64,000 bases of DNA from Bacteroidales bacterium UBA6428 (GTDB taxonomy: Bacteria; Bacteroidota; Bacteroidia; Bacteroidales; UBA932). Made by a program: the position numbers and the translations under genes. Positions 45,728 to 53,674 of the stretch are shown here, piece after piece. The notes under the pieces are model-generated. The model had not been told where the DNA came from. It saw only the letters and a program-made list of their open reading frames with translations, and made no database searches. How positions within the stretch are numbered: the first letter of the stretch is position 1; every line of letters begins with the position of its first letter. The stretch lies in contig DJOW01000033.1 in assembly GCA_002437305.1 (NCBI GenBank), positions 25,609 to 89,608 of the forward strand, read 5' to 3'.

Positions 45728-45762
45728 ACCCTGCTTGCACCTCCTGTGGTGAGAAGCAGGGT
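45728..45762 (+). terminator. Terminator of the pectin-type cluster
   Basis: A 9-bp stem (45728-45736 with 45754-45762) encloses a smaller CACC/GGTG stem and is followed by TCGTATTGTATTTATA, moderately T-rich. Confidence 0.65.
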
Positions 45763-45844
45763 TCGTATTGTATTTATAACCAGTGCATTCATGGTTTAAT
45801 ACAAACTAATTCCTATGTCGTGGTGACTATTTTCATTTAAATAC

Positions 45845-45875
45845 TTGGAGTTCAATGATAATATGCCTATTTTTG
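45845..45875 (+). promoter_or_regulatory. Promoter of the OMP/collagen-like lipoprotein genes
   Basis: TATTTTTG at 45868-45875 is a full TAnnTTTG match; CTTGG at 45844-45848 lies 19 bases upstream as a -33 element. It is the main signal in the 326-bp gap 45688-46013 besides the terminator at 45728. The leader would be about 130 nt; I see no known riboswitch in it. Confidence 0.5.
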
Positions 45876-46013
45876 TGATAGACACCGTTGTCGGAGATTT
45901 CTGCCTTGGCTTGCCGGTTGAGAAAATTACATTGGAAAAGAGGTTCCTGCCTGATCTTGATCAACGACGAAGAGTGTTTTGCGAAGTTTTTACGACCACA
46001 TAATAAGATTAAA

Positions 46014-46709
46014 ATGAGAAAGACAATCTTGATTTCGCTTCTTATGTTTGGAATTGTGTTGCCGGCTGTTGCGTTCACGCTTCAGGATGGCCGGAGGAGT
46101 GTCACCAATCAGACGATGAAAGTTCCGAGTGGATTCCGCCACTACTGGTATCTCCAACTGCAGGGAGGGGCGTCTTATTTGGTAGGAGAAGCTGATTTCA
46201 TGGATCTCGTTTCCCCGTCCGCGCAGGCGGCTTTTGGCTTACGGTTCAGCAGAGTGTTCGGGGTTCGCGTGTCGGTGAGTGGATGGCAGGCGAGGAACAA
46301 GTACAATTATCCCATGCTCAAATACAGTTGGAACTATGTGCTTCCGAGCTTTGGGATGACCTTTGACGTGACATCCATGCTGGCTGGTTGGAGAGAGGGC
46401 CGCCTGATCAGCCTGAATGCTTTCCTTGGAGGTGGAGCGCCTGTTGGATTGGGAAACCATGACGCGGTGCGTGCATGCGGGAACAATGAGAACTTCGGGT
46501 TTGAGAGACTGTGGGAGGGCACAAAGGTGTTTTGGGCCGCCAGGGGAGGGCTGTCGGCGGACGTGCGGTTGTCCCGTGTTCTGTCTTTAGGACTTGAGGC
46601 TAATGTTGACATGCTTCCCGAAGACTTCAACTCAAAGGTTGGCAAGGATGACAACTTTGACTGGCAGTTCAATTGCCTGCTGGGTCTTAAGTTCTGTTTT
46701 GGCCGGTGA
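46014..46709 (+). CDS. Small outer-membrane beta-barrel protein
   Basis: The 231-residue protein starts at 46014 (MRKTILISLLMFGIVLPAVAF, signal peptide); the open frame extends upstream to 45888 but without a signal. After the signal come alternating strands (HYWYLQLQGGASYLVGEADF, AAFGLRFSRVFGVRVSVSGW, KYSWNYVLPSFGMTFDV, RLISLNAFLGGGAPVG, LSLGLEANVDMLPEDF) and the end WQFNCLLGLKFCFGR, a barrel typical of the OmpA-like/PorT-like eight-strand group. It lies 56 bp before the collagen-like lipoprotein, and a second such barrel is on the other strand at 49367. The function is not known. Confidence 0.85.
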   Translation: MRKTILISLLMFGIVLPAVAFTLQDGRRSVTNQTMKVPSGFRHYWYLQLQGGASYLVGEADFMDLVSPSAQAAFGLRFSRVFGVRVSVSGWQARNKYNYPMLKYSWNYVLPSFGMTFDVTSMLAGWREGRLISLNAFLGGGAPVGLGNHDAVRACGNNENFGFERLWEGTKVFWAARGGLSADVRLSRVLSLGLEANVDMLPEDFNSKVGKDDNFDWQFNCLLGLKFCFGR

Positions 46710-46765
46710 GCAAGGTCTGCCAGGCTTGATCATTAAAGGATTATTAATAATTTAACGATAAGAAA

Positions 46766-49351
46766 ATGAAAAAGTTGAACAAAGGAAGACTCGGACTTCT
46801 TATTATGGCCGCTGTCCTTACACTTTCTCCGGTAACGTCCTGCACTGACTATCAGGACGAGATCAACAATTTAGGCCGGCTTTACGAGGATCATGAGCAG
46901 CGTCTGAAGAAACTCGAGGAACTGACTGATGAGGTCAACAGTCAGATCGCCGGCCTGTCCAAGATCGTGAACGCCCTTGAAGGTGGAGATTTCATCAAAT
47001 CCGTTGTTCCTTTGGAGGACGGGTCCGGTTACACGATCCATTTCAACAGGCAGGATCCGATCACAATCACGAACGGCAAGGATGGCCAGAAGGGAGAGGA
47101 TGGCAAGGACGGCTCTGCCCCTGACATATCCATCAGGCAGGACTCTGATGGTTATTATTATTGGACGTTGAACGGGGAATGGCTTTTGTCCAACGGACAG
47201 AAGGTCCGCGCGAACGGTGTGGATGGCGAGAAGGGAGATAAGGGAGATAAGGGAGATAAAGGCGACAAGGGTGATAAGGGCGATTCAGGCAGTTCCGGCG
47301 GAGCACCTCAGGTCCGCATAAACAGCGACACCAACGAGTGGGAGATTTCCACCGATGGTGGCAAGACATGGGTGACGACCGGCACCAAAGCCACAGGAGA
47401 AAAAGGTGACAAAGGCGACAAAGGTGATAAAGGCGATCCGGGAGCGGGTGATTCTTCCCTGTTTGAGAGTGTGAAACTTTCCGATGATGGGAAAACGTTG
47501 ATATTCATACTAAAGGATGGCACAGAGTACAAGGTGCCGATAGCTGTGGAGCAGCCCGTCGAGGAAGAGCGTTATCTTTGGATTGGCGGCGCCATGGTGG
47601 ACAAGGACAATGCGCCCGGGATCAGCGGGGTTTGGCTGAAGAAAGGTAAGGTCGCATACGACTTTGAGACAAAGGTCCTTACTCTTGACAATGTAACAAT
47701 AGAGACAACATTGAACAATGTCGGAATCAAGTCCCAGATTGTCGGCCTCACCATCAAAGTGCTAGGTAATTGTTCGATTTCATCCTACGCTACCGGAATC
47801 AGTTTGACCACAGGAGCGTCGGCGACAATCACCGGTGACGGCAAACTTACGATAAAAGCCTCCAACACTGGAATCATGATGCAGGCTGAGTCTTCCGTGA
47901 CTATCAGCGACGCCAATGTGGAGATCAATTCAAAGTATGGCATCACAACGGCTAGCGGAAATGCAGGCTACCTCAGGGTGCAGGGAACCAAGACAAACTT
48001 GAGCGTCACCGGATCCGAAGGTTCAATTCTTGATCTAGAGGGCATGTCGTTGGACGGATGCAGGATCACCGCGCCTGACAATGCTACGTTTGATGATTAT
48101 GAGGGAGGAATAGTTGTAGATGGTAAAATAGTTACGTCCGAAGTGGTCATCATGAGCGTTTATGATCTGAGCATAGGAGGCGAAAAAGTCGCTGCTGACA
48201 ATTCCGTCAGCATTAAAGGCCCGTGGCTTACCGGCGGCAGCGTGTCGTTTGATGTCTCTTCAAACACCCTTACACTCAACAATGCGCAGATCAACTCATC
48301 CGTTGCCGGGATTGAGTCCTCTGTCAATAATCTAAAGATCCGTGTGGCCGGTGATTGTTCCATCACTTCTTCCTCATCAGCTATTGTAAGTGACGGCTCG
48401 CTGAACATCATCGGAGCCGGAACCCTGAACCTTAAAGGAGGAAGCGGGAGCGGAATCTTGCTTACGTGCAATGGCGCCAAACTGACGATCAGCGATGGCT
48501 GTACAATCAACGCTTCCGGCAGCACGGGAATTTCGGGGTGCGGCTCGGCCTTGTCATATCTGGAGATAGACGGCGGCGAGACCGTGGTCACCGCTACAGG
48601 TTCCGCCGGATCGATTGTCAACTTTGATCTCCTTGACATGTCGGGCTGTGCCATTGTTGTTCCGGAGGGAGCCATTTTCAATGCTTCCAAGAGAGGTGTT
48701 GTGCTTGGAGATTCGATTGTTACATCGAAGGTTGAAATCCGGAAAGACATCGACTACGACCTTTGGATCGCAGGCGTGAGGGTCACTTCAAACAACGCGG
48801 CCTCAATCATGGGGGCCGGAATTTCCGGAAGTGTGTCTTACAGCGCCGCCAACAAGGTTCTGACGCTAAGTTCGGCTACAATTGAAAGCGGGGCGTACAT
48901 CGGAATCAAATCGCGGATAGATGGTCTCAAGATAATTGTGTCCGGGGTAAGCACGGTCTCCTCAAGTTCGGCTTCAGCTCTGACAGTCTACAATCCGGTG
49001 ACAGTCAGCGGCGGAACTCTTAATCTGAGCGGAAAGGATTACGGAGTGCTGCTTGCTGATGAAGGCGCGGAATTCTGTGTCGGCAAGTCGGCCGTGAATG
49101 TCTCCGGCGGCAATGGCATAGTGGGCGGCAAGGCTTACGTCTGCTCTGTGTCCATCACCGATGAGAACGGAGTTTTGAGCGCCGAAGGAGCCAACGGCTC
49201 GATTGTGGACATAACCTCGCTCACTTATCCGGCCTCATGCGGCATCACGGCTCCTGACGGAGCTACATTCGATGCTTCCAAGAAGGCTGTGGTGGACGCG
49301 GAAGGCAACACTGTCATCCAGAGGGTGACTGTCTCCAAGAAAACCGAGTAG
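46766..49351 (+). CDS. Collagen-like surface lipoprotein with three ~197-residue beta-helical repeats
   Basis: The 861-residue protein has a lipoprotein signal with Cys26 (SPVTSCTDY). Residues 31-70 are a heptad coiled coil (DEINNLGRLYEDHEQRLKKL) as in the DUF4988/PL29-N family. Three Gly-X-Y collagen-like runs follow: 104-117, about 151-178 with repeated GDK, and 211-226. From residue 270 three related repeats start at 270 (YLWIGG), 466 (YDLSIGG) and 664 (YDLWIAG). Each has VLTLDNVTIET-like and GIKSQIVGLTIKV-like strands, ladder segments such as GDGKLTIKASNTGIMM, and an ITAPDNATFDDYE-like close. The ladders look like a parallel beta-helix, comparable with Cthe_2159-type polygalacturonate-binding domains. 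Cell-surface glycan binding is inference. Confidence 0.85.
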   Translation: MKKLNKGRLGLLIMAAVLTLSPVTSCTDYQDEINNLGRLYEDHEQRLKKLEELTDEVNSQIAGLSKIVNALEGGDFIKSVVPLEDGSGYTIHFNRQDPITITNGKDGQKGEDGKDGSAPDISIRQDSDGYYYWTLNGEWLLSNGQKVRANGVDGEKGDKGDKGDKGDKGDKGDSGSSGGAPQVRINSDTNEWEISTDGGKTWVTTGTKATGEKGDKGDKGDKGDPGAGDSSLFESVKLSDDGKTLIFILKDGTEYKVPIAVEQPVEEERYLWIGGAMVDKDNAPGISGVWLKKGKVAYDFETKVLTLDNVTIETTLNNVGIKSQIVGLTIKVLGNCSISSYATGISLTTGASATITGDGKLTIKASNTGIMMQAESSVTISDANVEINSKYGITTASGNAGYLRVQGTKTNLSVTGSEGSILDLEGMSLDGCRITAPDNATFDDYEGGIVVDGKIVTSEVVIMSVYDLSIGGEKVAADNSVSIKGPWLTGGSVSFDVSSNTLTLNNAQINSSVAGIESSVNNLKIRVAGDCSITSSSSAIVSDGSLNIIGAGTLNLKGGSGSGILLTCNGAKLTISDGCTINASGSTGISGCGSALSYLEIDGGETVVTATGSAGSIVNFDLLDMSGCAIVVPEGAIFNASKRGVVLGDSIVTSKVEIRKDIDYDLWIAGVRVTSNNAASIMGAGISGSVSYSAANKVLTLSSATIESGAYIGIKSRIDGLKIIVSGVSTVSSSSASALTVYNPVTVSGGTLNLSGKDYGVLLADEGAEFCVGKSAVNVSGGNGIVGGKAYVCSVSITDENGVLSAEGANGSIVDITSLTYPASCGITAPDGATFDASKKAVVDAEGNTVIQRVTVSKKTE
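47231..47284 (+). repeat. Six 9-bp tandem units coding for (Gly-Asp-Lys)n
   Basis: AAGGGAGAT occurs three times in perfect tandem, followed by three variants (AAAGGCGAC, AAGGGTGAT, AAGGGCGAT). The unit length is a multiple of three, so slippage would change collagen-like length without breaking the frame. Confidence 0.9.
47402..47437 (+). repeat. Four 9-bp tandem units coding for the second collagen-like run
   Basis: Units AAAGGTGAC, AAAGGCGAC, AAAGGTGAT and AAAGGCGAT follow each other without gaps. They alternate at two positions only, which suggests duplication of an 18-bp block. Confidence 0.85.
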
Positions 49352-49366
49352 AATCAAGAATATTCT

Positions 49367-50101
49367 CTAAAATGAGTAGCTAAGGCCGGCTTGGGCAGAA
49401 AACTGCCAGGATTGGGCTTCGTCTGATGTGTAAACATCGGTGCTGCCATCGTGGGGGTAACGTCTGATGTTGACATACCGGTAATTGTCGGTTATGAAGT
49501 AGTGCACAGACGGAATGAAACTCAACTCGAATCGCCATATTCGGAAAGAAACCGCCAAGCCCGCATCCGCGGTCAGGCTGAACCGGTGGTTGATCTTCAT
49601 GTAATCTACTTCCCTGCTGTCTCCATGGGGTTCTTCCCTACGTCCGAAAATGTAGCCTGGTGTCAATCCGCCAAAGAACTCGATTCTGTTGAAAAGACCG
49701 GAAATGAAACCTCCAAGCAGCGTTCTAGCGTCAGGATCTGAGTTCCAGTAGGCTTTGTTGTGGTAAACTCCCCATGCAGCGTTCTCCAATCCTTGCCTCA
49801 CGCCCTCTTTGAATGTCCGTTTGCCGCTGCGCCACGTAAGGTAGAGAGGAATTCCAAGGTACTGGTCAATCTCATAGTTTCTGAACATCCACTGAGCTCC
49901 GGTCCGGAATCCCAGTCCGTTGCCTAAGAACCTCCCATAGGTCAGGCTAATTACCGGCTCACCATCCGCATTGCTGTTGTCGATCGGGACCCTTACACCG
50001 GCCGTGAACCTGATGTCCTGATTGTCAGAGTGAACCTTTTGAGCGAAGGCCGTGCTTCCCGTCAGCGAAATCACTGCCAAGATTAAAACTATCCTATTCA
50101 T
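49367..50101 (-). CDS. Outer-membrane beta-barrel protein
   Basis: The 244-residue protein has a signal peptide (MNRIVLILAVISLTGSTAFA) and barrel strands throughout (IRFTAGVRVPI, PVISLTYGRFLGNGLGFRTGAQWMF, GGLTPGYIFG, HRFSLTADAGLAVSFRIWRFELSFIPSVHYFI) with a final WQFSAQAGLSYSF. It has the size of an eight- to ten-strand barrel. It is convergent with the collagen-like lipoprotein gene, 15 bp apart, with no hairpin between them. Function unknown; a link to the lipoprotein is suggested only by position and by the similar barrel at 46014. Confidence 0.85.
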   Translation of the reverse strand: MNRIVLILAVISLTGSTAFAQKVHSDNQDIRFTAGVRVPIDNSNADGEPVISLTYGRFLGNGLGFRTGAQWMFRNYEIDQYLGIPLYLTWRSGKRTFKEGVRQGLENAAWGVYHNKAYWNSDPDARTLLGGFISGLFNRIEFFGGLTPGYIFGRREEPHGDSREVDYMKINHRFSLTADAGLAVSFRIWRFELSFIPSVHYFITDNYRYVNIRRYPHDGSTDVYTSDEAQSWQFSAQAGLSYSF

Positions 50102-50185
50102 TATCGTTAATCGTCAGTCAAGGTCTCCCTCTGCAACAAAGAATATGCCGCGTTAAGTTTCACCAACTTATTGCCATAAGGGCAG

Positions 50186-50239
50186 AAAAAAGAAAATGAC
50201 GGATTTTGCACGTTACCAAAATCCGTCATTTTCTTTTTT
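50186..50239 (-). terminator. Terminator after the GH3 gene, 23-bp perfect stem
   Basis: Arms 50186-50208 and 50217-50239 are fully complementary around an 8-base loop, with a further GGGC/GCCC pairing just outside. On the minus strand the stem ends in a T-run. It starts 9 bp after the GH3 stop. Confidence 0.8.
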
Positions 50240-50247
50240 TTCCGCCC

Positions 50248-52530
50248 CTATAGTCTCTTTACCTTCAGTGGAAGAGGTATGAGGTCGGAGTCAGCGGAGG
50301 AGGAACCGAGCAGGATCGTGAAGTCTCCAGGCTCGACGGTCCACTTTTCGGAGGCACCCCAGCACTGGAGCATCTCAGGGGTGATGTCGAACTCTACCTT
50401 GGCGCTTTCGCCATTCTTCAGACTGATGCGGCGGAATGCCTTCAGTTCCTTGACCGGACGGGTCACGGAACCATATTCATCACGAATATAGAGCTGGACA
50501 ACCTCGTCACCATCGTAAGGGCCACGGTTGGTGACGGTCACGCTGGCTTTAAGAGACTCGGAAGCGCCGACCTCAGAGGTGGAGAGCGATGCGTCTGAAT
50601 ATTCAAACGTGCTGTAGCTCAGCCCGTAACCGAACGGCCAGAGGGCTCCGGTCTCGTTGGTGGCGAAGAGTCGGGAGTACTGCGAATGCTTGTAGTTGTA
50701 GACGGTCTGGACCTGTCCCACGTTGCGCGGCACGGTCACAGGCAGCTTGCCGGAAGGGTTCACCTTGCCGGTCAGCACCTCGGCGATCGCCAGGCCGCCC
50801 ATCTGCCCAGGCTCCCAGACGTTAAGGATGGCGTTGGCGTTCTCCTTAGCCCAACCGACGCTGAGGGCTCTGCCACTCATCAGAACAACCACGGTAGGCT
50901 TCCCGGAGGCCGCAACGGCTTCCAGAAGCTGCTGCTGCCTCCCCGGAAGACCGAGGTCGTCCCTGTCGCAGTTCTCGCCGCAGGTGCGGCCGAAAGCGGA
51001 ATATCTCTGTGAGTTCTCTCCGACAACAACGATGTTCACATCGGCGGCGGAAGCTTTGAAACGTGCCATTTGGACACCTTTGGCGGTGACATTAGAGATT
51101 TTGCCACCGAAGCATAATGTGTCAATCGAAACGTTCGGCATCGCGGCCTTGAGCCCGTCCAGCACTGTGATGACATCCTCGTCTTTCTGCGGCACGGCCC
51201 AGTCTCCGAGGATGGTCTGACTGTCTGCGTTAGGCCCTACGACGAACACTCTGCGCGGAGTCTTAAGAGGAAGTGTCCCGTCGTTCTTCAGCAGAACAAG
51301 TCCCTGACGCGCGGCCTCAAGGGCTGTCTGGCGGTGCTCTTCCGCACCGGTCAGAACCTCCGGAATCTCAGGCACGGGCTTCTCGAAAAGTCCAAGGGCG
51401 AATTTCACGGCCAGGATCTTTCCGGCGGCCTGGTCGATCCGGGGCTGAGGAATCCTGCCTGTTTCCACAGCGGCCACCACGGCCTCGAAATATTTGTCTC
51501 CCTGCATGTGCATGTCAATCCCCGACTCAACGGAGACCACGAAAGCCTCTGTCGAATCCGGAACCCAGTGGTGCATAGAGTGAAGCCTCTCGATGTCCAT
51601 CCAGTCGCTCACCACAAATCCGTCGAATCCAAGTTCATCCCGGAGCAAGTCATTGAGCAGCCATTTGTTGCCGTGACACGGAATCCCGTTGATCTCGTTG
51701 TGCGCCGCCATCACAGTGCCGACATTGGCGTCACGGATCGCCGCCACAAACGGAGGCAGATATAGTTCCCGAAGCTTACGCTCGGAAATGTCCATCGGCG
51801 CGGCGTTCAAACCTCCTGCCGGCTCTCCACCTGCTATAAGATGCTTTGCGCACGCCACAACGTGGTTCCCTGAATATTTCCCGTCACGTCCCTGGAAGCC
51901 CCAGATGGCATATTTCCCCATCTCGGAGGCCAGAAGAGCATCTTCTCCGAATGTCTCTCCCATCCTGCCCCAGCGGGCGTCACGAGCGATGTCCAGATTC
52001 GGTGCGAATGTCCAGAACAGCCCTCTCTGGCGCATCTCTAACGCAGTCTCCTCGCTGATCCTTTCCATCAATTCCGGATTGAAGGTGGAGGCCATGTTGA
52101 TGTTTGTCGGATAGACCGTGCATCCTTCGATCAGCGCATTCCCGTGAATGGCATCAATTCCCAGCAGCAGCGGGATCCCCAAACGGCTCTCCTGCGCCAA
52201 CTTCTGAAGCGCAACCGCCTCATCGGATGTCATCACATGCAGGAACGCCCCGACCTCTCCTCTGCGGACCTTGTCGGACAAATCCTTGTCGCCAAGATTC
52301 TCATCGGTAGCGTCGATGTTCTTGCGGGCCGATCCCTTTCCCGGCTCCACATAGCACGGAGCCACGTACTGGCACATCTGCCCTACCTTCTCCTCAAGGG
52401 TCATCTCCTTCAGAATCAGCTGAGCCCTTTCCTCCGCTGGCAGCGAAGCGTCCCGCCAGTCTTTCTGCGAGCACGACACCATCACCGCGATAATACCTAT
52501 TGCTATAACTAATCTGTTATCAATCTTCAT
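50248..52530 (-). CDS. GH3 beta-glucosidase-like lipoprotein or exported enzyme
   Basis: The 760-residue protein has a short signal with a lipobox-like IAVMVSCSQK. The GH3 N-terminal barrel shows LTLEEKVGQM-type opening (MTLEEKVGQMCQYV), LLLGIDAIHGNALIEG, FAPNLDIARDARWGRMGETFGED, KHLIAGGEPAGGLN and the nucleophile Asp309 in FDGFVVSDWMD. The second alpha/beta domain (VFVVGPNADSQTILGDW) and the C-terminal FnIII-like domain (VTNRGPYDGDEVVQLYIRD) are complete. The length fits BglX-type enzymes that cut beta-glucosides in the periplasm. It belongs with the SusC/SusD/GH31 genes on the same strand, but an AbiE-like pair lies between. Its own upstream gap is AT-rich. Confidence 0.92.
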   Translation of the reverse strand: MKIDNRLVIAIGIIAVMVSCSQKDWRDASLPAEERAQLILKEMTLEEKVGQMCQYVAPCYVEPGKGSARKNIDATDENLGDKDLSDKVRRGEVGAFLHVMTSDEAVALQKLAQESRLGIPLLLGIDAIHGNALIEGCTVYPTNINMASTFNPELMERISEETALEMRQRGLFWTFAPNLDIARDARWGRMGETFGEDALLASEMGKYAIWGFQGRDGKYSGNHVVACAKHLIAGGEPAGGLNAAPMDISERKLRELYLPPFVAAIRDANVGTVMAAHNEINGIPCHGNKWLLNDLLRDELGFDGFVVSDWMDIERLHSMHHWVPDSTEAFVVSVESGIDMHMQGDKYFEAVVAAVETGRIPQPRIDQAAGKILAVKFALGLFEKPVPEIPEVLTGAEEHRQTALEAARQGLVLLKNDGTLPLKTPRRVFVVGPNADSQTILGDWAVPQKDEDVITVLDGLKAAMPNVSIDTLCFGGKISNVTAKGVQMARFKASAADVNIVVVGENSQRYSAFGRTCGENCDRDDLGLPGRQQQLLEAVAASGKPTVVVLMSGRALSVGWAKENANAILNVWEPGQMGGLAIAEVLTGKVNPSGKLPVTVPRNVGQVQTVYNYKHSQYSRLFATNETGALWPFGYGLSYSTFEYSDASLSTSEVGASESLKASVTVTNRGPYDGDEVVQLYIRDEYGSVTRPVKELKAFRRISLKNGESAKVEFDITPEMLQCWGASEKWTVEPGDFTILLGSSSADSDLIPLPLKVKRL

Positions 52531-52622
52531 TAGTCACTATTTTTTTTATTATTTGGTAAGTTGTCTCCATTGAAAGCGTTTTTTTGTATGAGTCGCTCTT
52601 GCGCTTAGTGTTGAGTCTTCCG

Positions 52623-53234
52623 TTAGAACAACTTTGCCACTTCATTCCTTATTGAGGACTTTACTTCATCCCAATCCACAGGAACAATCATATCTGGCAT
52701 GGGATCATCCTCGGCGTCATCAAAGTATGAAAGACTTTTAATTGAAGTAAACAACTGAGCATCAGAATATTTTTGGCAGTAAAGTTCTATCAGCTCTTTC
52801 AGAGAGTATCGCTTAAGCAAGAAATAATAATCGATGAAATCCTTTTTTGTCCCTCTATTTGTGATCGCGGATAATTTCATGGCAGCGATGTCTTTGATTC
52901 CGGCCAGTATAATGTCATCTGTTTGCACAGGATTGTCTATCCAATTATATGGGTAAGAGACGATGTCCACCTTGACGCCATCAACAACAAGAAACCTCAT
53001 CATTCTGGAAGACGAGATTGGTGTCACCGTTGAAAACTCGGATAATATGGCGGTGAGTTCCTCCAGCGAAGTCTCAAAATTACCAAAGAAGTCAAGGTCG
53101 ATGGATTTCCTATGACCGATTTGCAAGGCTAATGCCGTTCCACCGACAAGTCTTGTGTTGTGGAATTCACCCAATGACTGGATTTTTTTCAGGAGAGTCA
53201 GAGTGTCTGGACTGATGGTTTCGAGGTGAAGCAT
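52623..53234 (-). CDS. AbiEii/AbiGii-type nucleotidyltransferase toxin
   Basis: The 203-residue protein shows the AbiEii nucleotidyltransferase core: TRLVGGTALALQIGHRKSIDLDFF, with the GG-(11)-DxD pattern, MRFLVVDGVKVDIVSYP for the third acidic residue, and IKDIAAMKLSAITNRGTKKDFIDYYFLL. Members are toxins of type IV toxin-antitoxin and abortive-infection systems and transfer nucleotides, in some cases to tRNA. The start overlaps the partner gene by 37 bp. The region is visibly lower in GC than its neighbours, which suits recent transfer into the PUL. Confidence 0.9.
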   Translation of the reverse strand: MLHLETISPDTLTLLKKIQSLGEFHNTRLVGGTALALQIGHRKSIDLDFFGNFETSLEELTAILSEFSTVTPISSSRMMRFLVVDGVKVDIVSYPYNWIDNPVQTDDIILAGIKDIAAMKLSAITNRGTKKDFIDYYFLLKRYSLKELIELYCQKYSDAQLFTSIKSLSYFDDAEDDPMPDMIVPVDWDEVKSSIRNEVAKLF

Positions 53235-53494
53235 CTGAATGTTTTCTTTGGCGTGGACGAAATGCAGGAAATAAACGACAATGCCTTAGGATCCAATGTC
53301 CGGAGTCTCTGTGCGACTCTCACGATTCTTTCAAGTCCGTACGTAGACACAAGTTGTCGCCAGTCGTTAATTTGACCAAATTCCAAAACCCGTTTGATGA
53401 CATAGGCCTCATTGGCATCAAGGTCTATTGTGTCTTTGCGAACATCCCAAAACAGGTATTCGGAAAACAGTTTTATGTCATCGTTGTGTTTCAT
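53198..53494 (-). CDS. DUF6922-like antitoxin partner
   Basis: The 98-residue protein begins KHNDDIKLFSEYLFWDVRKDTIDLDANEAYVIKRVLEFGQINDWRQL in short form and has YGLERIVRVAQRLRTLD, the pattern of the small DUF6922 proteins that precede AbiEii toxins in Bacteroidota. Ser/Cys/Lys-rich end residues lie in the 37-bp overlap with the toxin. The antitoxin role is inferred from this gene order; no DNA-binding motif is certain. Confidence 0.8.
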   Translation of the reverse strand: MKHNDDIKLFSEYLFWDVRKDTIDLDANEAYVIKRVLEFGQINDWRQLVSTYGLERIVRVAQRLRTLDPKALSFISCISSTPKKTFRCFTSKPSVQTL

Positions 53495-53575
53495 TTGGCA
53501 AACTTACTTAAAAATGGCAATTTTAGCAACTCGCAAAAAATAGATATTGTGTCTTCTGTAAAACTTTCAAATCTT

Positions 53576-53666
53576 TTTTGCGGTGAGGCGCTTCCCCCCG
53601 AGGAGCCATTCACCCGGACAGGGCGCGAAGCGCAGGTCCCTCGGAGGTATGCGCCTCACCACAAAA
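53576..53666. other. Structured palindromic element after the GH31 gene
   Basis: Outer arms GGTGAGGCGC (53582-53591) and GCGCCTCACC (53651-53660) are perfectly complementary and extend by TTTTG/CAAAA beyond one mismatch. After a 3x3 internal loop, a second 9-bp helix with one G-T pair forms; the 35-base centre contains GCGC-TTC-GCGC and CCC/GGG pairs. No T-run follows on either strand. It begins 9 bp after the GH31 stop. It could be a REP-like repeat, a 3' mRNA stabiliser or a small RNA. Confidence 0.6.
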
Positions 53667-53674
53667 CCAAGCTT

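Noticed and set aside
45688..46013. A riboswitch or small gene in the 326-bp gap
   Set aside because: Only a terminator and one promoter are supported; the frame open from 45888 upstream of 46014 has no signal peptide and is explained as leader.
47231..47437. Short repeats that could be taken for a CRISPR array
   Set aside because: Units are 9 bp in direct tandem, in frame, and encode Gly-X-Y; no spacers exist.
53576..53666. The GC-rich palindrome as a GH31 terminator
   Set aside because: The sequence after the stem is A-rich on the minus strand and not T-rich on either strand, and the loop is long and itself structured.
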